The position numbers and the translations under genes were made by a program. A stretch of 64,000 bases of DNA. Source: JAICQM01 sp963781555. Its GTDB lineage: Bacteria > Chloroflexota > Limnocylindria > QHBO01. The stretch is taken from positions 310,001 through 374,000 of the forward strand of contig CAWAGB010000008.1 of NCBI GenBank assembly GCA_963781555.1, written 5' to 3'. The notes beneath the pieces were generated by a model, which was given only the letters and a program-made list of their open reading frames with translations, was not told the DNA's origin and searched no databases. Positions 1 to 7,829 of the stretch are shown one piece after another (positions within the stretch are counted from its first letter, which is position 1; each line of letters begins with the position of its first letter).

Positions 1-13
1 GGCCGAGCAGACG

Positions 14-822
14 ATGGCGGCGCCAGCCGCCGACGCGCCGCCGGCGGACGAGGCGATCCTGCGCGCCGACAAGGTGACCATCCGCTTCGGCGGCCTGGTC
101 GCCAACCGGGATGTCGACTTCAGCGTGCCGCGCGGCAGGATCGTGTCGCTGATCGGTCCCAACGGGGCCGGCAAGACGACGTTCTTCAATCAGCTCACCG
201 GCCTCCTGTCGCCCACGAGCGGCAACATCACCTTCGAGGGTGAGTCGATCGTCGGACTGACGCCGCACGAGATCGTGGAGCGCGGCATCGGGCGCACGTT
301 CCAGAACATCCGCCTCTTCGGTGCCATGACCGTCCTCGCCAACGTGATGGTCGGTCGCCACGTGCGCATGAGCGCACCCTGGTGGGGGTCGCTGCTGAAG
401 CTGCCCGGGGTGCGAAGCGAGGAGGTCGCCACCCGACAGCGGGCACGCGAGCTGCTCGAACTGGTCGGCCTGCGGCGGCGGGTGGAGGAGCACTGGGCCA
501 AGAACCTTCCGTACGGCGACCAGCGCCGCCTCGAGATCGCCCGGGCGCTCGCCTCCGACCCGAAGCTCCTCCTCCTCGACGAGCCCACCGCCGGGATGAA
601 CCCCGGCGAGACGGCGCAGATGACGCGGCTCATCAGCCGCCTGCGCGACGAGCTCAACCTGTCGATCCTGCTCATCGAGCACGACATGAAGGTCGTCATG
701 GGGGTGAGCGAGCAGATCACCGTCCTCGACCACGGTGAGAAGATCGCCTACGGCACGCCGGAGGAGGTCCGCAGCAATCCCATGGTCATCGAGGCGTACC
801 TGGGCAAGGGAGCGGCCAGCGC

Positions 823-826
<4 letters not shown>
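14..826 (+). CDS. livG: Branched-chain amino-acid ABC transporter ATPase (LivG type)
   Basis: This is the first of two ATPases of a high-affinity branched-chain amino-acid (or amide) importer; it binds ATP on the cytoplasmic side of the LivH/LivM permeases. The 270-residue protein shows a Walker A (GPNGAGKTT, about residue 49), the LivG-typical region GIGRTFQNIRLF, a signature replaced by PYGDQRRLEIARAL as is usual in LivG, Walker B (LLLLDEPTAGM) and the switch histidine (LIEHDM). The first 15 residues are an Ala/Pro-rich extension before the conserved start of the domain, so a later start is possible. It overlaps livF by 4 bases (ATGA). The permease and binding-protein genes would lie left of the window. 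The family is certain, the exact substrate is not. Confidence 0.93.
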
Positions 827-1563
<737 letters not shown>

Positions 1564-1573
1564 GCCCGGTCAC

Positions 1574-1723
1574 ATGGCTCCCGAATCACGTCCTCCGCGG
1601 CCGCCCCGTGCGCCGCGTGACTACCGTCCCGACGTGCGGCCGCTGCTGCTGGTCGGGATCCTCCTGGTCGCCGTGGTGATCGGCTGGGTCATCCTGTCGC
1701 CCATGATCCTGCCCACTCGCTGA
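1574..1723 (+). CDS. Small single-pass membrane protein, 49 residues
   Basis: This is a short open frame between livF and the next membrane protein. It has a proline- and arginine-rich N-terminus (about 25 residues) followed by one strong hydrophobic segment (VRPLLLVGILLVAVVIGWVI) and a very short tail. The charge distribution suggests the N-terminus is inside. I recognise no family. The ATG at 1574 lies 10 bases after the livF stop, and the gene ends 9 bases before the next GTG start, so it fits the operon spacing. Its shortness makes this a moderate-confidence call. Confidence 0.5.
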   Translation: MAPESRPPRPPRAPRDYRPDVRPLLLVGILLVAVVIGWVILSPMILPTR

Positions 1724-1732
1724 AGACCTCCC

Positions 1733-2557
1733 GTGACGCGTTCCACCCGCTGGCTGATCCTGGTCGCACTCGCTGCCGCCTGCCTGGTGGCGCTTTCCTT
1801 CGTCGACGGCTGGATCGTCCACGATCGTGAGCTGCGCGGGGAGGGCTACCGCCAGGTGCAGGTCCAGCTCGACGCGTGGCAGGCGCCCGCCTTCCCGGTC
1901 CTGGCGGCCGGCATCGTGGGCGCCGCCATTGGTGGTGCGGCCGCGCTCCTCGGCCTGTGGCGGTCCGGGCCACGTTGGCCACGCCTCGCGCTGGGCGGCG
2001 GGGTGGTGGCGCTGGCGGCGACCATTGCCGGCGCCGTGCCGGTCTCCTACGACGGGCGCATCTCAAGCGTCGATCTGAGCATCGGCTGGGTGAGCGGCGC
2101 GGGCCTCGTGCTGGGCGCGGTCATGGTCGCCGCGGCCGGGATGGCGGCGCGGCCGTCGCGCGCCGTGCTGCTGGGCATGATGCTTGCCGGTGTCGTGGCC
2201 CTGGTCGCCGCGGGGGGCGGGCGCTGGCTCACCCTCCAGCAGCGCGAGCAGGTCGGTCAGCACTGGAGCCAGGGCACGTACCTGCGGGCCGGTACCGACG
2301 GGCAGCCCGAGGCAACACTGAAGATCGGCGATGGCACCTTCCGCATCGACGACCGATGGAGCGGCCGCTGGGCGGGAACCGGCCTCACCGTCGAGATCGA
2401 CGACGACCCGGCGTGCCCGGGCGTCCACGGCGCGTACCACGTCCACGACGAGGGGGCGAGCGGCGAGGATCTGCGCTTCGTGGCGCTCCTCGACCGTTGC
2501 GGCGACGGCGCCCGCCAGGACGAGCTCGAGGCTGGCACCTGGGTGCGCCAGCCGTAG
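1733..2557 (+). CDS. Membrane protein of unknown function with C-terminal extracellular domain
   Basis: The protein has 274 residues from a GTG start. It has four or five hydrophobic segments in the first 165 residues (about 7-25, 46-66, 78-98, 113-135, 143-163), then a soluble domain of about 105 residues. That domain has a pattern like small beta-rich secreted domains (a GTYLRAG...L.IGDGTFRIDDRWSG stretch) and two cysteines (CPG near residue 226, DRCGD near 255) that could form a disulfide. No family is recognised. The next gene to the right is on the opposite strand and converges with only 13 bases between stops. Confidence 0.7.
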   Translation: MTRSTRWLILVALAAACLVALSFVDGWIVHDRELRGEGYRQVQVQLDAWQAPAFPVLAAGIVGAAIGGAAALLGLWRSGPRWPRLALGGGVVALAATIAGAVPVSYDGRISSVDLSIGWVSGAGLVLGAVMVAAAGMAARPSRAVLLGMMLAGVVALVAAGGGRWLTLQQREQVGQHWSQGTYLRAGTDGQPEATLKIGDGTFRIDDRWSGRWAGTGLTVEIDDDPACPGVHGAYHVHDEGASGEDLRFVALLDRCGDGARQDELEAGTWVRQP

Positions 2558-2570
2558 CAGCCGCAGCCGC

Positions 2571-2915
2571 TCAGAGCGCGGGGCAGGGCACCTCGTCGGT
2601 CCACGCCGCCTCATCCGCGTACCGCGTCGTGAACCACTCGACGCGACAGGTCGATGCCAGGCCGAAGAGGCCGCGGTCGAGGCGCAGGCGCCCCAGATCT
2701 GAAAGCTCGAACGTGTTCGACGGTGCCCCACTGGCCACCGTCTCGACGCCCCATGCACGGCATTCACCCGCATCCATGCCCGTCGCGGCAGCACACTCGA
2801 CGACCGCGCCGGCCGGGTCGTCGAGCCGGGCCTCGCTTGCGGGTCGTGTCGCCAGGTAGGCGAGACTGCCGCCGGCGAGCGCGACGACCACCGCCATGAG
2901 GACGACGAGCTTCAC
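2571..2915 (-). CDS. Small membrane-anchored extracytoplasmic protein, 114 residues
   Basis: One N-terminal hydrophobic helix (about residues 2-23) is followed by a soluble domain with four cysteines (CAAATG, ECRAWG, STCRVEW, VPCPAL), probably two disulfides outside the membrane. I chose the GTG at 2915 because it overlaps the stop of the upstream gene in the pattern GTGA, the coupling seen throughout this window; a longer frame upstream is open but runs through the neighbouring gene. Function is unknown. It lies downstream of a four-helix membrane protein and probably works with it. Confidence 0.62.
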   Translation of the reverse strand: MKLVVLMAVVVALAGGSLAYLATRPASEARLDDPAGAVVECAAATGMDAGECRAWGVETVASGAPSNTFELSDLGRLRLDRGLFGLASTCRVEWFTTRYADEAAWTDEVPCPAL

Positions 2916-3343
2916 CAACGTTGATGGCTCCCGAAGCCCGTCCCGGCTCCATACAGGACGAGCACCACTCCCACGGCCGCGACCGCCAGCCCCGGCGACT
3001 GCTGTGGCAGCGGCAGGAAGCCGACGTGCCACAGCTCCCACCCTCGGAAGAGGAGCGCCGCGGCGGCGGCCAGGCCCAGCACCAGGTAGACCGGTGGCGC
3101 GTCCAGCACGAAGCCCCAACGCCCGCGCATGTAGCCGAGGTCGAGGAGCACGAGGCCCAGCACCGCGGCACCGTAGATGACGAGCCCCGGGCCCTCCAGG
3201 CCGATCCCCGACTGCGGCGGGATGTCGACCCCGCCGACGGATTCGCCACCGGCATGCCACCACGGCAGGAAGCCGGAGGCGATCATCGCCAGGCAGCCCA
3301 GCAGGATGAGGGCTCGGAACCGGCGGCCCGACCCGTCGCTCAT
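2912..3343 (-). CDS. Four-helix membrane protein of unknown function
   Basis: The 143-residue protein has four predicted membrane helices (about residues 10-27, 52-71, 83-101 and 117-135), with a 24-residue Gly-rich outside loop after the first. No enzyme motif is visible. It sits 8 bases after the hpt stop on the same strand and overlaps the next small gene by 4 bases, so it belongs to the hpt transcript. The family is not recognised. Confidence 0.7.
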   Translation of the reverse strand: MSDGSGRRFRALILLGCLAMIASGFLPWWHAGGESVGGVDIPPQSGIGLEGPGLVIYGAAVLGLVLLDLGYMRGRWGFVLDAPPVYLVLGLAAAAALLFRGWELWHVGFLPLPQQSPGLAVAAVGVVLVLYGAGTGFGSHQRW

Positions 3344-3351
3344 GGCGTCGG

Positions 3352-3930
3352 CTACTCGCCGGGCTCGGCGGCCCCGTAGACCGACGGCTTGAGGACGCCG
3401 ATGTAGGGCAGGTTGCGGTAGCGCTCGTCGTAGTCGAGGCCGTAGCCCACCACGAAGCGATCGGGGATGCTGAACCCGCGGTAGTCGATCTCCATGTCGA
3501 CGAGGCGCCGCGCCGGCTTGTCGAGCAGGCAGGCAACCCTGAGCGAGGCGGGCGCCCGATCGCCGAGGTAGCGAAGCAGGTAGTTCAGCGTCAGTCCGGT
3601 GTCGATGATGTCCTCGACGACGAGCACGTGACGCCCTTCGATCGAGCCCTTCAGGTCCTTCAGGATGCGCACCTGGCCGCTCGTCTCGGTCCCCGAGCCG
3701 TAGGAGCTCACCTCCATGAGGTCCACAGCCAGCGGGATGTCCATCTCTCGCACCAGGTCTGCCAGGAAGACGACTGAGCCCTTCAGCACGCCGATCAGGA
3801 TCGGGTCGCGGTCGGCATAGTCGACGGCGAGCTGGCGGCCAAGCTCGGCGACCCGGTCACGCAGCTCGGTCGCCGTGAGGAGGATCTCGCTGACGTCCTG
3901 GTGCATGGCGCTGCGGGTCTCGGCCGTCAC
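3352..3930 (-). CDS. hpt: Hypoxanthine phosphoribosyltransferase
   Basis: This purine-salvage enzyme transfers the phosphoribosyl group of PRPP to hypoxanthine or guanine in the cytoplasm. The PRPP-binding loop is intact (VLVVEDIIDTGLT, residues 102-114). The conserved LKGSVVFLADL (49-59), the flexible-loop Ser-Tyr (EVSSYGSGT, 73-81) and the base-binding DKPARR and DRFVVGYGLDYDERYRNLPYIG blocks are all present. At 192 residues it is slightly longer than most. It is often next to tilS and ftsH in other bacteria, but not here. It overlaps the preceding gene by 4 bases (ATGA), suggesting coupled translation. Confidence 0.95.
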   Translation of the reverse strand: MTAETRSAMHQDVSEILLTATELRDRVAELGRQLAVDYADRDPILIGVLKGSVVFLADLVREMDIPLAVDLMEVSSYGSGTETSGQVRILKDLKGSIEGRHVLVVEDIIDTGLTLNYLLRYLGDRAPASLRVACLLDKPARRLVDMEIDYRGFSIPDRFVVGYGLDYDERYRNLPYIGVLKPSVYGAAEPGE

Positions 3931-4361
3931 GCGGCTCCCTCCGCGGCGGACGCCGGCTCGCCATGGAGGGTCCGCGCGCCGTTCGGAGCGCCGTTGGCGA
4001 CCGCGATTTCGGAGAGGAACGTCAGCCGCCCGTACTTCACCATCAGCGCGCGGAAGTCACGGGCGTAGAACAGCTTCACGCGGACCTCCGGGTACAGCTG
4101 CCGCATCCAGCGCAGCTTGCGGTTCTTCTTGCGGACCAGCGACTGCTTGAGCGTCGTCAGCTCCACGTAGGTGTCGATATCGGGCAGGTAGAAGTCCGGC
4201 GCGAAGCACTCGGCGACGACGCCGTCGGGGGTCCAGGAGATGGGGAAGACGTCGGGTTCGTACTGCCATGCGACCCCGTAGTAGTCGAGGATCCGGGCCA
4301 GCTCCGCCTCGCTCGCGTGCGCGAACCGGGGAGGCTGGGCGGGGGTCAGCTGCGCGGCCAC
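3927..4361 (-). CDS. Conserved protein with nuclease-like fold, function unknown
   Basis: The 144-residue soluble protein starts with GTG. The central part reads F-x-PDFYLP-x-x-x-x-YVELTTLK followed by a basic helix (VRKKNRKLRWM). A carboxylate-YLP followed by Glu-x(n)-Lys resembles the core of PD-(D/E)XK or very-short-patch-repair-like nuclease folds (for example DUF559 relatives), but the motif is short and I cannot confirm it. The N-terminus (ASEAELARILDYYGVAWQYEPD) looks like a helix leading into the first strand, as in such folds. It overlaps hpt by 4 bases. An 18-codon upstream reading frame overlaps its start. Confidence 0.75.
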   Translation of the reverse strand: MAAQLTPAQPPRFAHASEAELARILDYYGVAWQYEPDVFPISWTPDGVVAECFAPDFYLPDIDTYVELTTLKQSLVRKKNRKLRWMRQLYPEVRVKLFYARDFRALMVKYGRLTFLSEIAVANGAPNGARTLHGEPASAAEGAA

Positions 4362-4402
4362 CGCACCTCGATCGTACGCGCTGACGGCAGTTCCGGGGTC
4401 AT
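4346..4402 (-). other. Possible leaderless upstream reading frame of 18 codons
   Basis: An ATG at 4402 lies 8 bases after a TATACT hexamer (4416-4411, minus strand) and opens a frame of 18 codons whose TGA (4348-4346) overlaps the first codons of the next gene, which starts with GTG at 4361. If transcription begins about 7 bases after the hexamer, this would be a leaderless leader peptide, and ribosomes terminating inside the downstream start could control its translation. The peptide has no recognisable features. This is inference from layout only. Confidence 0.3.
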
Positions 4403-4410
4403 CGACAGCG

Positions 4411-4416
4411 AGTATA
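4411..4416 (-). promoter_or_regulatory. TATACT -10 element for the hpt transcript
   Basis: On the minus strand the hexamer reads TATACT (5 of 6 match to TATAAT). No clear -35 is seen. The same hexamer precedes starts at 5457, 20540, 36558 and 56745 at very short distance, which supports a real promoter. Confidence 0.5.
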
Positions 4417-4421
4417 GCCGG

Positions 4422-4485
4422 GTGGAGTTATCCACAATCCGATAGATGCACCGAACGATTGTGGAACAATCCCCTTGTTCTCCAC
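4422..4485. promoter_or_regulatory. DnaA-box pair and nested inverted repeats upstream of rsmG
   Basis: The sequence TTATCCACA at 4428-4436 is a perfect match to the DnaA-box consensus. On the opposite strand, TGTTCCACA at 4468-4460 is a weaker match. The two lie in a 9-bp perfect inverted repeat (TCCACAATC at 4431-4439, GATTGTGGA at 4457-4465). The first box is also inside a small palindrome (GTGGA, GTTA, TCCAC at 4422-4435), and a second GTGGA..TCCAC pair spans 4461-4485. The region lies in a 300-base gap between divergent genes, beside rsmG, which is near oriC in many bacteria. No dnaA, dnaN, parA or parB is in view. It could be a DnaA-regulated promoter or part of an origin. Confidence 0.5.
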
Positions 4486-4661
4486 CGCCGTGCCGGGGTA
4501 CGGTCCAGCTCCTGCTTCTGGATGGCCGCCCAGTACGGTAACCAGGGCCGATGCGGGACCGATGCGAAAGCCGGTCACACACCCCGCTCGCCCCCGGGGA
4601 AGACCGAACCGCGACCAGCCCGGAGCATTTTCATTTGTTGACCGATGCGGGGCGCGCCACG

Positions 4662-5384
4662 ATGGCCGCCCTCGACCGCCTCCTCGCGGAGGAGCCCGAT
4701 CTTGAGCGCCGCCTGCCACCCGGCTGGCGGGATGCCACGGCCCGCTTCGTCGATCTGCTGCTCGAGGCGAACCGCCGCGTCAACCTCACCCGCGTCATCG
4801 AGCCGGGCGCCATCGCCCGCGACCATCTGCTCGATGCGCTCATGGCGCTGCCGCTCCTCGAGGCCTCAGGCGCCCAACGGATCATCGACCTCGGGTCCGG
4901 CGGCGGTGTGCCCGCCATACCGCTGGCGCTCGCCCGCCCCGACGTGGCATGGACCCTCGTCGACTCGGTGGCCAAGAAGGCGAAGGAGCTGCGCGGATTC
5001 GCCGTGGACCTTGGCCTGCGTCAGGTCACGGTCGTCGCCGAGCGCCTCGAGACCCTCGGGCGCGCTCCGGCACACCGCGCCATGCACGACATGGCAACGG
5101 CGCGAGCCTGCGCGCCGCTGCCGGTGCTCGCCGAGCTCGCGCTCCCGCTCCTTCGCGACGGCGGAGTGCTCATCGCCTGGAAGGGACCCATGACGCCCCA
5201 GGATGTCGAGCTTCGTCGCGGTGCGGCTGCCATCGCGCTCCTCGGCGGTGCCCCACCCGAGGTGGCACCGACCGGCATCGCGGCGCTCGGTGGGCGAACG
5301 CTGGTGCGCGTCACCAAGGCAGTTGCAACCGACGACCGATACCCGCGGCGGCCTGGCGTGCCCGCGCGCCAGCCGCTGGGCTGA
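4662..5384 (+). CDS. rsmG: 16S rRNA (guanine-527-N7)-methyltransferase RsmG
   Basis: This SAM-dependent enzyme methylates G527 of 16S rRNA. The 240 residues from this ATG equal the usual RsmG length. The family pattern is clear: NLTRVIEPGAIARDHLLDAL, the SAM motif IIDLGSGGGVPAIPLAL (about residues 74-90), LVDSVAKKAKELRGF, and the RAxAPLPVLAELALPLLRDGGVLIAWKG block. An upstream in-frame TTG at 4635 has a GGAG nine bases before it, and a still longer frame begins at 4551, so the start is uncertain. The 300-base region before it holds a DnaA-box pair. RsmG is often next to parAB near oriC, but here it is alone. Confidence 0.93.
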   Translation: MAALDRLLAEEPDLERRLPPGWRDATARFVDLLLEANRRVNLTRVIEPGAIARDHLLDALMALPLLEASGAQRIIDLGSGGGVPAIPLALARPDVAWTLVDSVAKKAKELRGFAVDLGLRQVTVVAERLETLGRAPAHRAMHDMATARACAPLPVLAELALPLLRDGGVLIAWKGPMTPQDVELRRGAAAIALLGGAPPEVAPTGIAALGGRTLVRVTKAVATDDRYPRRPGVPARQPLG

Positions 5385-5440
5385 GCCTGGGGGTGGGCAA
5401 GCCGCCTGGCACATGGTGCTCTGCGCCGGCGGAGCATCGG

Positions 5441-5446
5441 TATACT
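5441..5446 (+). promoter_or_regulatory. TATACT -10 element before the metallophosphoesterase gene
   Basis: TATACT ends 10 bases before the ATG at 5457, so the predicted transcript would have only a few leader bases. No ribosome binding site is present in the gap, which fits near-leaderless initiation. No good -35 is visible. Confidence 0.5.
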
Positions 5447-5456
5447 CGGCGGACCC

Positions 5457-6182
5457 ATGCGCCTTGCCGTGCTCTCGGATATCCATGCCAATCTGGTCGC
5501 CCTGGAGGCGGTTCGGGCTGACCTGCCCTCCGTCGACGAGGTGTGGGTCCTCGGCGACATCGTCGGCTACGGTCCGCGCCCGAACGAGGTCATCGCGACC
5601 CTCCAGGAGCTGGGTGCACGGAGCGTGCTGGGAAACCACGATGGCGCCGCCATCGGGACCGTGGACCCGGCCGACTTCAATCCGGATGCGCATGCTGCCA
5701 TCACCTGGACGCGGGATGTGCTGGATGCCAACGCGCGGGCGTACGTGGCCGCCCTCCCAGAGGTGCGCCGGGACGGGCAGCTCACCGCGGTCCACGGCTC
5801 CCCGCGCGACCCGATCTGGGAGTACATCGTCAGCGCCCAGGTAGCGGCTGCCAACCTCGGCGCGTTCGACACCCGCTACTGCCTCTTCGGTCACACCCAC
5901 CTCCCGGTCATCTTCGCCGCAACCGAAGAGGGCGCCATCCGCGCGGTGCCGGGCACGGCCGGGAACACGATCGGCATCGGGGACGGGCGAGCGCTCGTGA
6001 ATCCGGGGAGCGTCGGTCAGCCGCGTGACGGGAACCCCGCGTCCAGCTACCTCGTCCTCGACCTCGACGGCGAGACTGCCGAATTCCGGCGCGTCGCCTA
6101 CGACGTCGAAGCCACGCAGCGGCAGATGCTCGACGCCGGCCTGCCGCCGCGGCTCGCCGAGCGGCTCGGCTACGGTCGATGA
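5457..6182 (+). CDS. Calcineurin-like metallophosphoesterase (YfcE/MJ0936-like)
   Basis: This is a cytoplasmic phosphodiesterase of the small prokaryotic metallophosphatase group. All metal-binding motifs are present: D-x-H at residues 8-10 (LSDIHAN), GD at 33-34, GNHD at 59-62, a histidine in AVHGSPRD (about 104) and GHTHLP near 149. The 241 residues match the family. The substrate is unknown; relatives hydrolyse cyclic nucleotides or phosphodiesters in vitro. The gene overlaps the next one by 4 bases (ATGA). Confidence 0.9.
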   Translation: MRLAVLSDIHANLVALEAVRADLPSVDEVWVLGDIVGYGPRPNEVIATLQELGARSVLGNHDGAAIGTVDPADFNPDAHAAITWTRDVLDANARAYVAALPEVRRDGQLTAVHGSPRDPIWEYIVSAQVAAANLGAFDTRYCLFGHTHLPVIFAATEEGAIRAVPGTAGNTIGIGDGRALVNPGSVGQPRDGNPASSYLVLDLDGETAEFRRVAYDVEATQRQMLDAGLPPRLAERLGYGR

Positions 6183-6697
6183 GGGGGCGGCTCGCTGGCG
6201 TCGTTGCATTCCTGGCCGTCATGACATGCGCGTGCGGGGCGAACCCGTCCGCGTCGCTGCCGTCGGGCTCGGCGGGAGCGACCGGTGACCGGAACGTGGA
6301 CTTCATGCGCCTGACGGACGCCGTGCCTGCCCAGCGGACCGAGGCAGCCATCGAGATGGCCTTCGACGCCGACCACGCACCGCGCCTCGCCACCATGGCC
6401 GAGCCGGTCGACTACCCCACCCACGCATTGCTGTGCCTCTGGCTGGGGGAACGGCCGACCGGTGGCTGGAGCGTCACGATCCAGTCGATCAGCGTCGCCT
6501 CCGGCGAGCTGGTGATCCTGGCGCGCGAGGGCCGGCCGCGTGCCGGGGAGGGGACCACCCAGGCCTTCACGTATCCCGCCGACTGCGCGGTGGTGGATCG
6601 GACGCAGCTGCCGGCCGGACGGCTGGCGGCGCGTGCGCACGACACGATCAGCGACGAGTTCATCGTTGACGCGACCATCGAAGTGCCGTCTCGCTAG
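6179..6697 (+). CDS. Secreted or lipid-anchored protein of unknown function
   Basis: The 172-residue protein has an N-terminal export signal (MRGRLAGVVAFLAVMTCACGA) with two closely spaced cysteines. The lipobox is imperfect, so it may be a lipoprotein or simply secreted. The mature part has two further cysteines (LLCLW near 82 and ADCAVV near 138) that could pair, and no transmembrane segment. The family is not recognised. It is translationally coupled (ATGA) to the metallophosphoesterase gene. Confidence 0.65.
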   Translation: MRGRLAGVVAFLAVMTCACGANPSASLPSGSAGATGDRNVDFMRLTDAVPAQRTEAAIEMAFDADHAPRLATMAEPVDYPTHALLCLWLGERPTGGWSVTIQSISVASGELVILAREGRPRAGEGTTQAFTYPADCAVVDRTQLPAGRLAARAHDTISDEFIVDATIEVPSR

Positions 6698-6721
6698 GTC
6701 GCAGGTAGGATATCGGTCGCC

Positions 6722-7210
6722 ATGAGCTTCCTCCGCTCCAAGAAGGAGCGCCCCTCGCTGCTACATTTCGAGCGCATCCTCGTGCCGGTGGTCGGTACCG
6801 AGGCGGACGAGCCCGGCCTGCGCCTGGCGGCCATGTTGCTCGGAAGCACCGGAGTCGGGGAGGCCTTCCTGATCCACGTCATCGAGGTGCCGTTCGAGCG
6901 CAACCTCGATGCCGAGGACGACAAGGCGGTCGCATTCGCGGACGAGGTCATCAGCCGCGCAGAGGGATTCCTCGGCGAGCACGGTGTGACGGTCCACAGC
7001 GGCGTCGTCCAGGCGCGCTCGGCGGGACCGGCGATCGTCGACGACGCGGTGGAACAGCACGCCGACCTGATCGTGATGGGGCTACGCTACAAGAAGCGCT
7101 TCGGCGGCCAATGGGACGCCGGCCGGACCGTGCCGTACGTGATGCGCAACTCGACCGCGCCGGTCTGGTGTCTGCGCGTCGAGACCGAGGAGCTGGCAAG
7201 GACGCCATGA
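6722..7210 (+). CDS. Universal stress protein (UspA family)
   Basis: The single-domain Usp fold has 162 residues. The N-terminal strand is FERILVPVVGTEADEPGLRLAA, the middle is IHVIEVPFE, and the C-terminal part reads ADLIVMGLRYKKRFGGQWDAGRTVPYVMRNSTAPVWCLRV, where the ATP-binding form normally has G-x2-G-x9-G-S/T. Here the loop is altered (GLRYKKRFGGQW...GRTVPYVM), so nucleotide binding is uncertain. It overlaps a TrkA gene by 4 bases; Usp proteins often accompany K+ and ion-transport regulators. A TAGGAT hexamer ends 10 bases before the ATG, like the other near-leaderless starts here. Confidence 0.88.
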   Translation: MSFLRSKKERPSLLHFERILVPVVGTEADEPGLRLAAMLLGSTGVGEAFLIHVIEVPFERNLDAEDDKAVAFADEVISRAEGFLGEHGVTVHSGVVQARSAGPAIVDDAVEQHADLIVMGLRYKKRFGGQWDAGRTVPYVMRNSTAPVWCLRVETEELARTP

Positions 7211-7827
7211 GGGTGATCATCATCGGATGTGGACGCGTGGGTGCGCGGACCGCAGCGGAGCTCGACCAGCGCGGTGACCACGTCACCGTGATCGACCTTG
7301 ACCAGCGGGCCTTCAACCGGCTGCCGCAGACGTTCGCGGGCGCCACGGTGCGGGGCAACGGCACTGCCGAGGATATCCAGCGCGGTGCCGGCGCAGACAT
7401 GGCGGATCTCGTGATGGCCCTCACCGAGGGCGACAACCGCAACGCACTGGCCGCCCAGATGGCCAAGCACACGTTCGGCGTGCCGCGCGTGGTCGCCAAG
7501 ATCAACGACCCGCTGCGCGCCGAGGCATTCCGCTCGCTCGGCCTCGAGACGATCTGCCGCACGGTCATTCTGTCCGATGCGCTGATCCGTGCCGCTCACG
7601 ACGGCGCCGACGGGGCGGATGGCGGCGTCATGCCCCCGACCGCGGAACCGCTGCGCGGCGCTCCACCGCCCGGCTCACGGGCGCATGCTGCCGCGCACGA
7701 GGGACACCACGCGGAGCGCGAGGAGCTGGCGGAGTCGGCGGGTGGGACCACCAGCGTGTCGGTGAGCGACCTGCCGGCGCCCAGCGACACCGCCGCCACC
7801 GAGCCGCCACCCGAGGGGGAGGGCTGA
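7207..7827 (+). CDS. trkA: TrkA-N (RCK) potassium-transport regulatory protein
   Basis: This is a cytoplasmic NAD(H)-binding regulatory subunit of a Trk/Ktr K+ channel. The Rossmann motif is IIIGCGRVGARTAAEL (residues 4-19), with an acidic residue (VIDLD) closing the second strand, and the conserved NRNALAAQMAKHTFGVPRVVAKINDP block is present. There is no RCK_C domain; the last 70 residues are a disordered tail rich in Pro, Ala and Glu. The ATG at 7207 overlaps the Usp stop. It is paired with a full-length TrkA 2 bases downstream, as in two-subunit RCK systems. The membrane TrkH partner is not in the window. Confidence 0.9.
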   Translation: MRVIIIGCGRVGARTAAELDQRGDHVTVIDLDQRAFNRLPQTFAGATVRGNGTAEDIQRGAGADMADLVMALTEGDNRNALAAQMAKHTFGVPRVVAKINDPLRAEAFRSLGLETICRTVILSDALIRAAHDGADGADGGVMPPTAEPLRGAPPPGSRAHAAAHEGHHAEREELAESAGGTTSVSVSDLPAPSDTAATEPPPEGEG

Positions 7828-7829
7828 CG

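Noticed and set aside
4362..4661. A complete replication origin
   Set aside because: Only one perfect and one weak DnaA box and no AT-rich unwinding element or dnaA/dnaN/parAB; reported as a DnaA-box region only.
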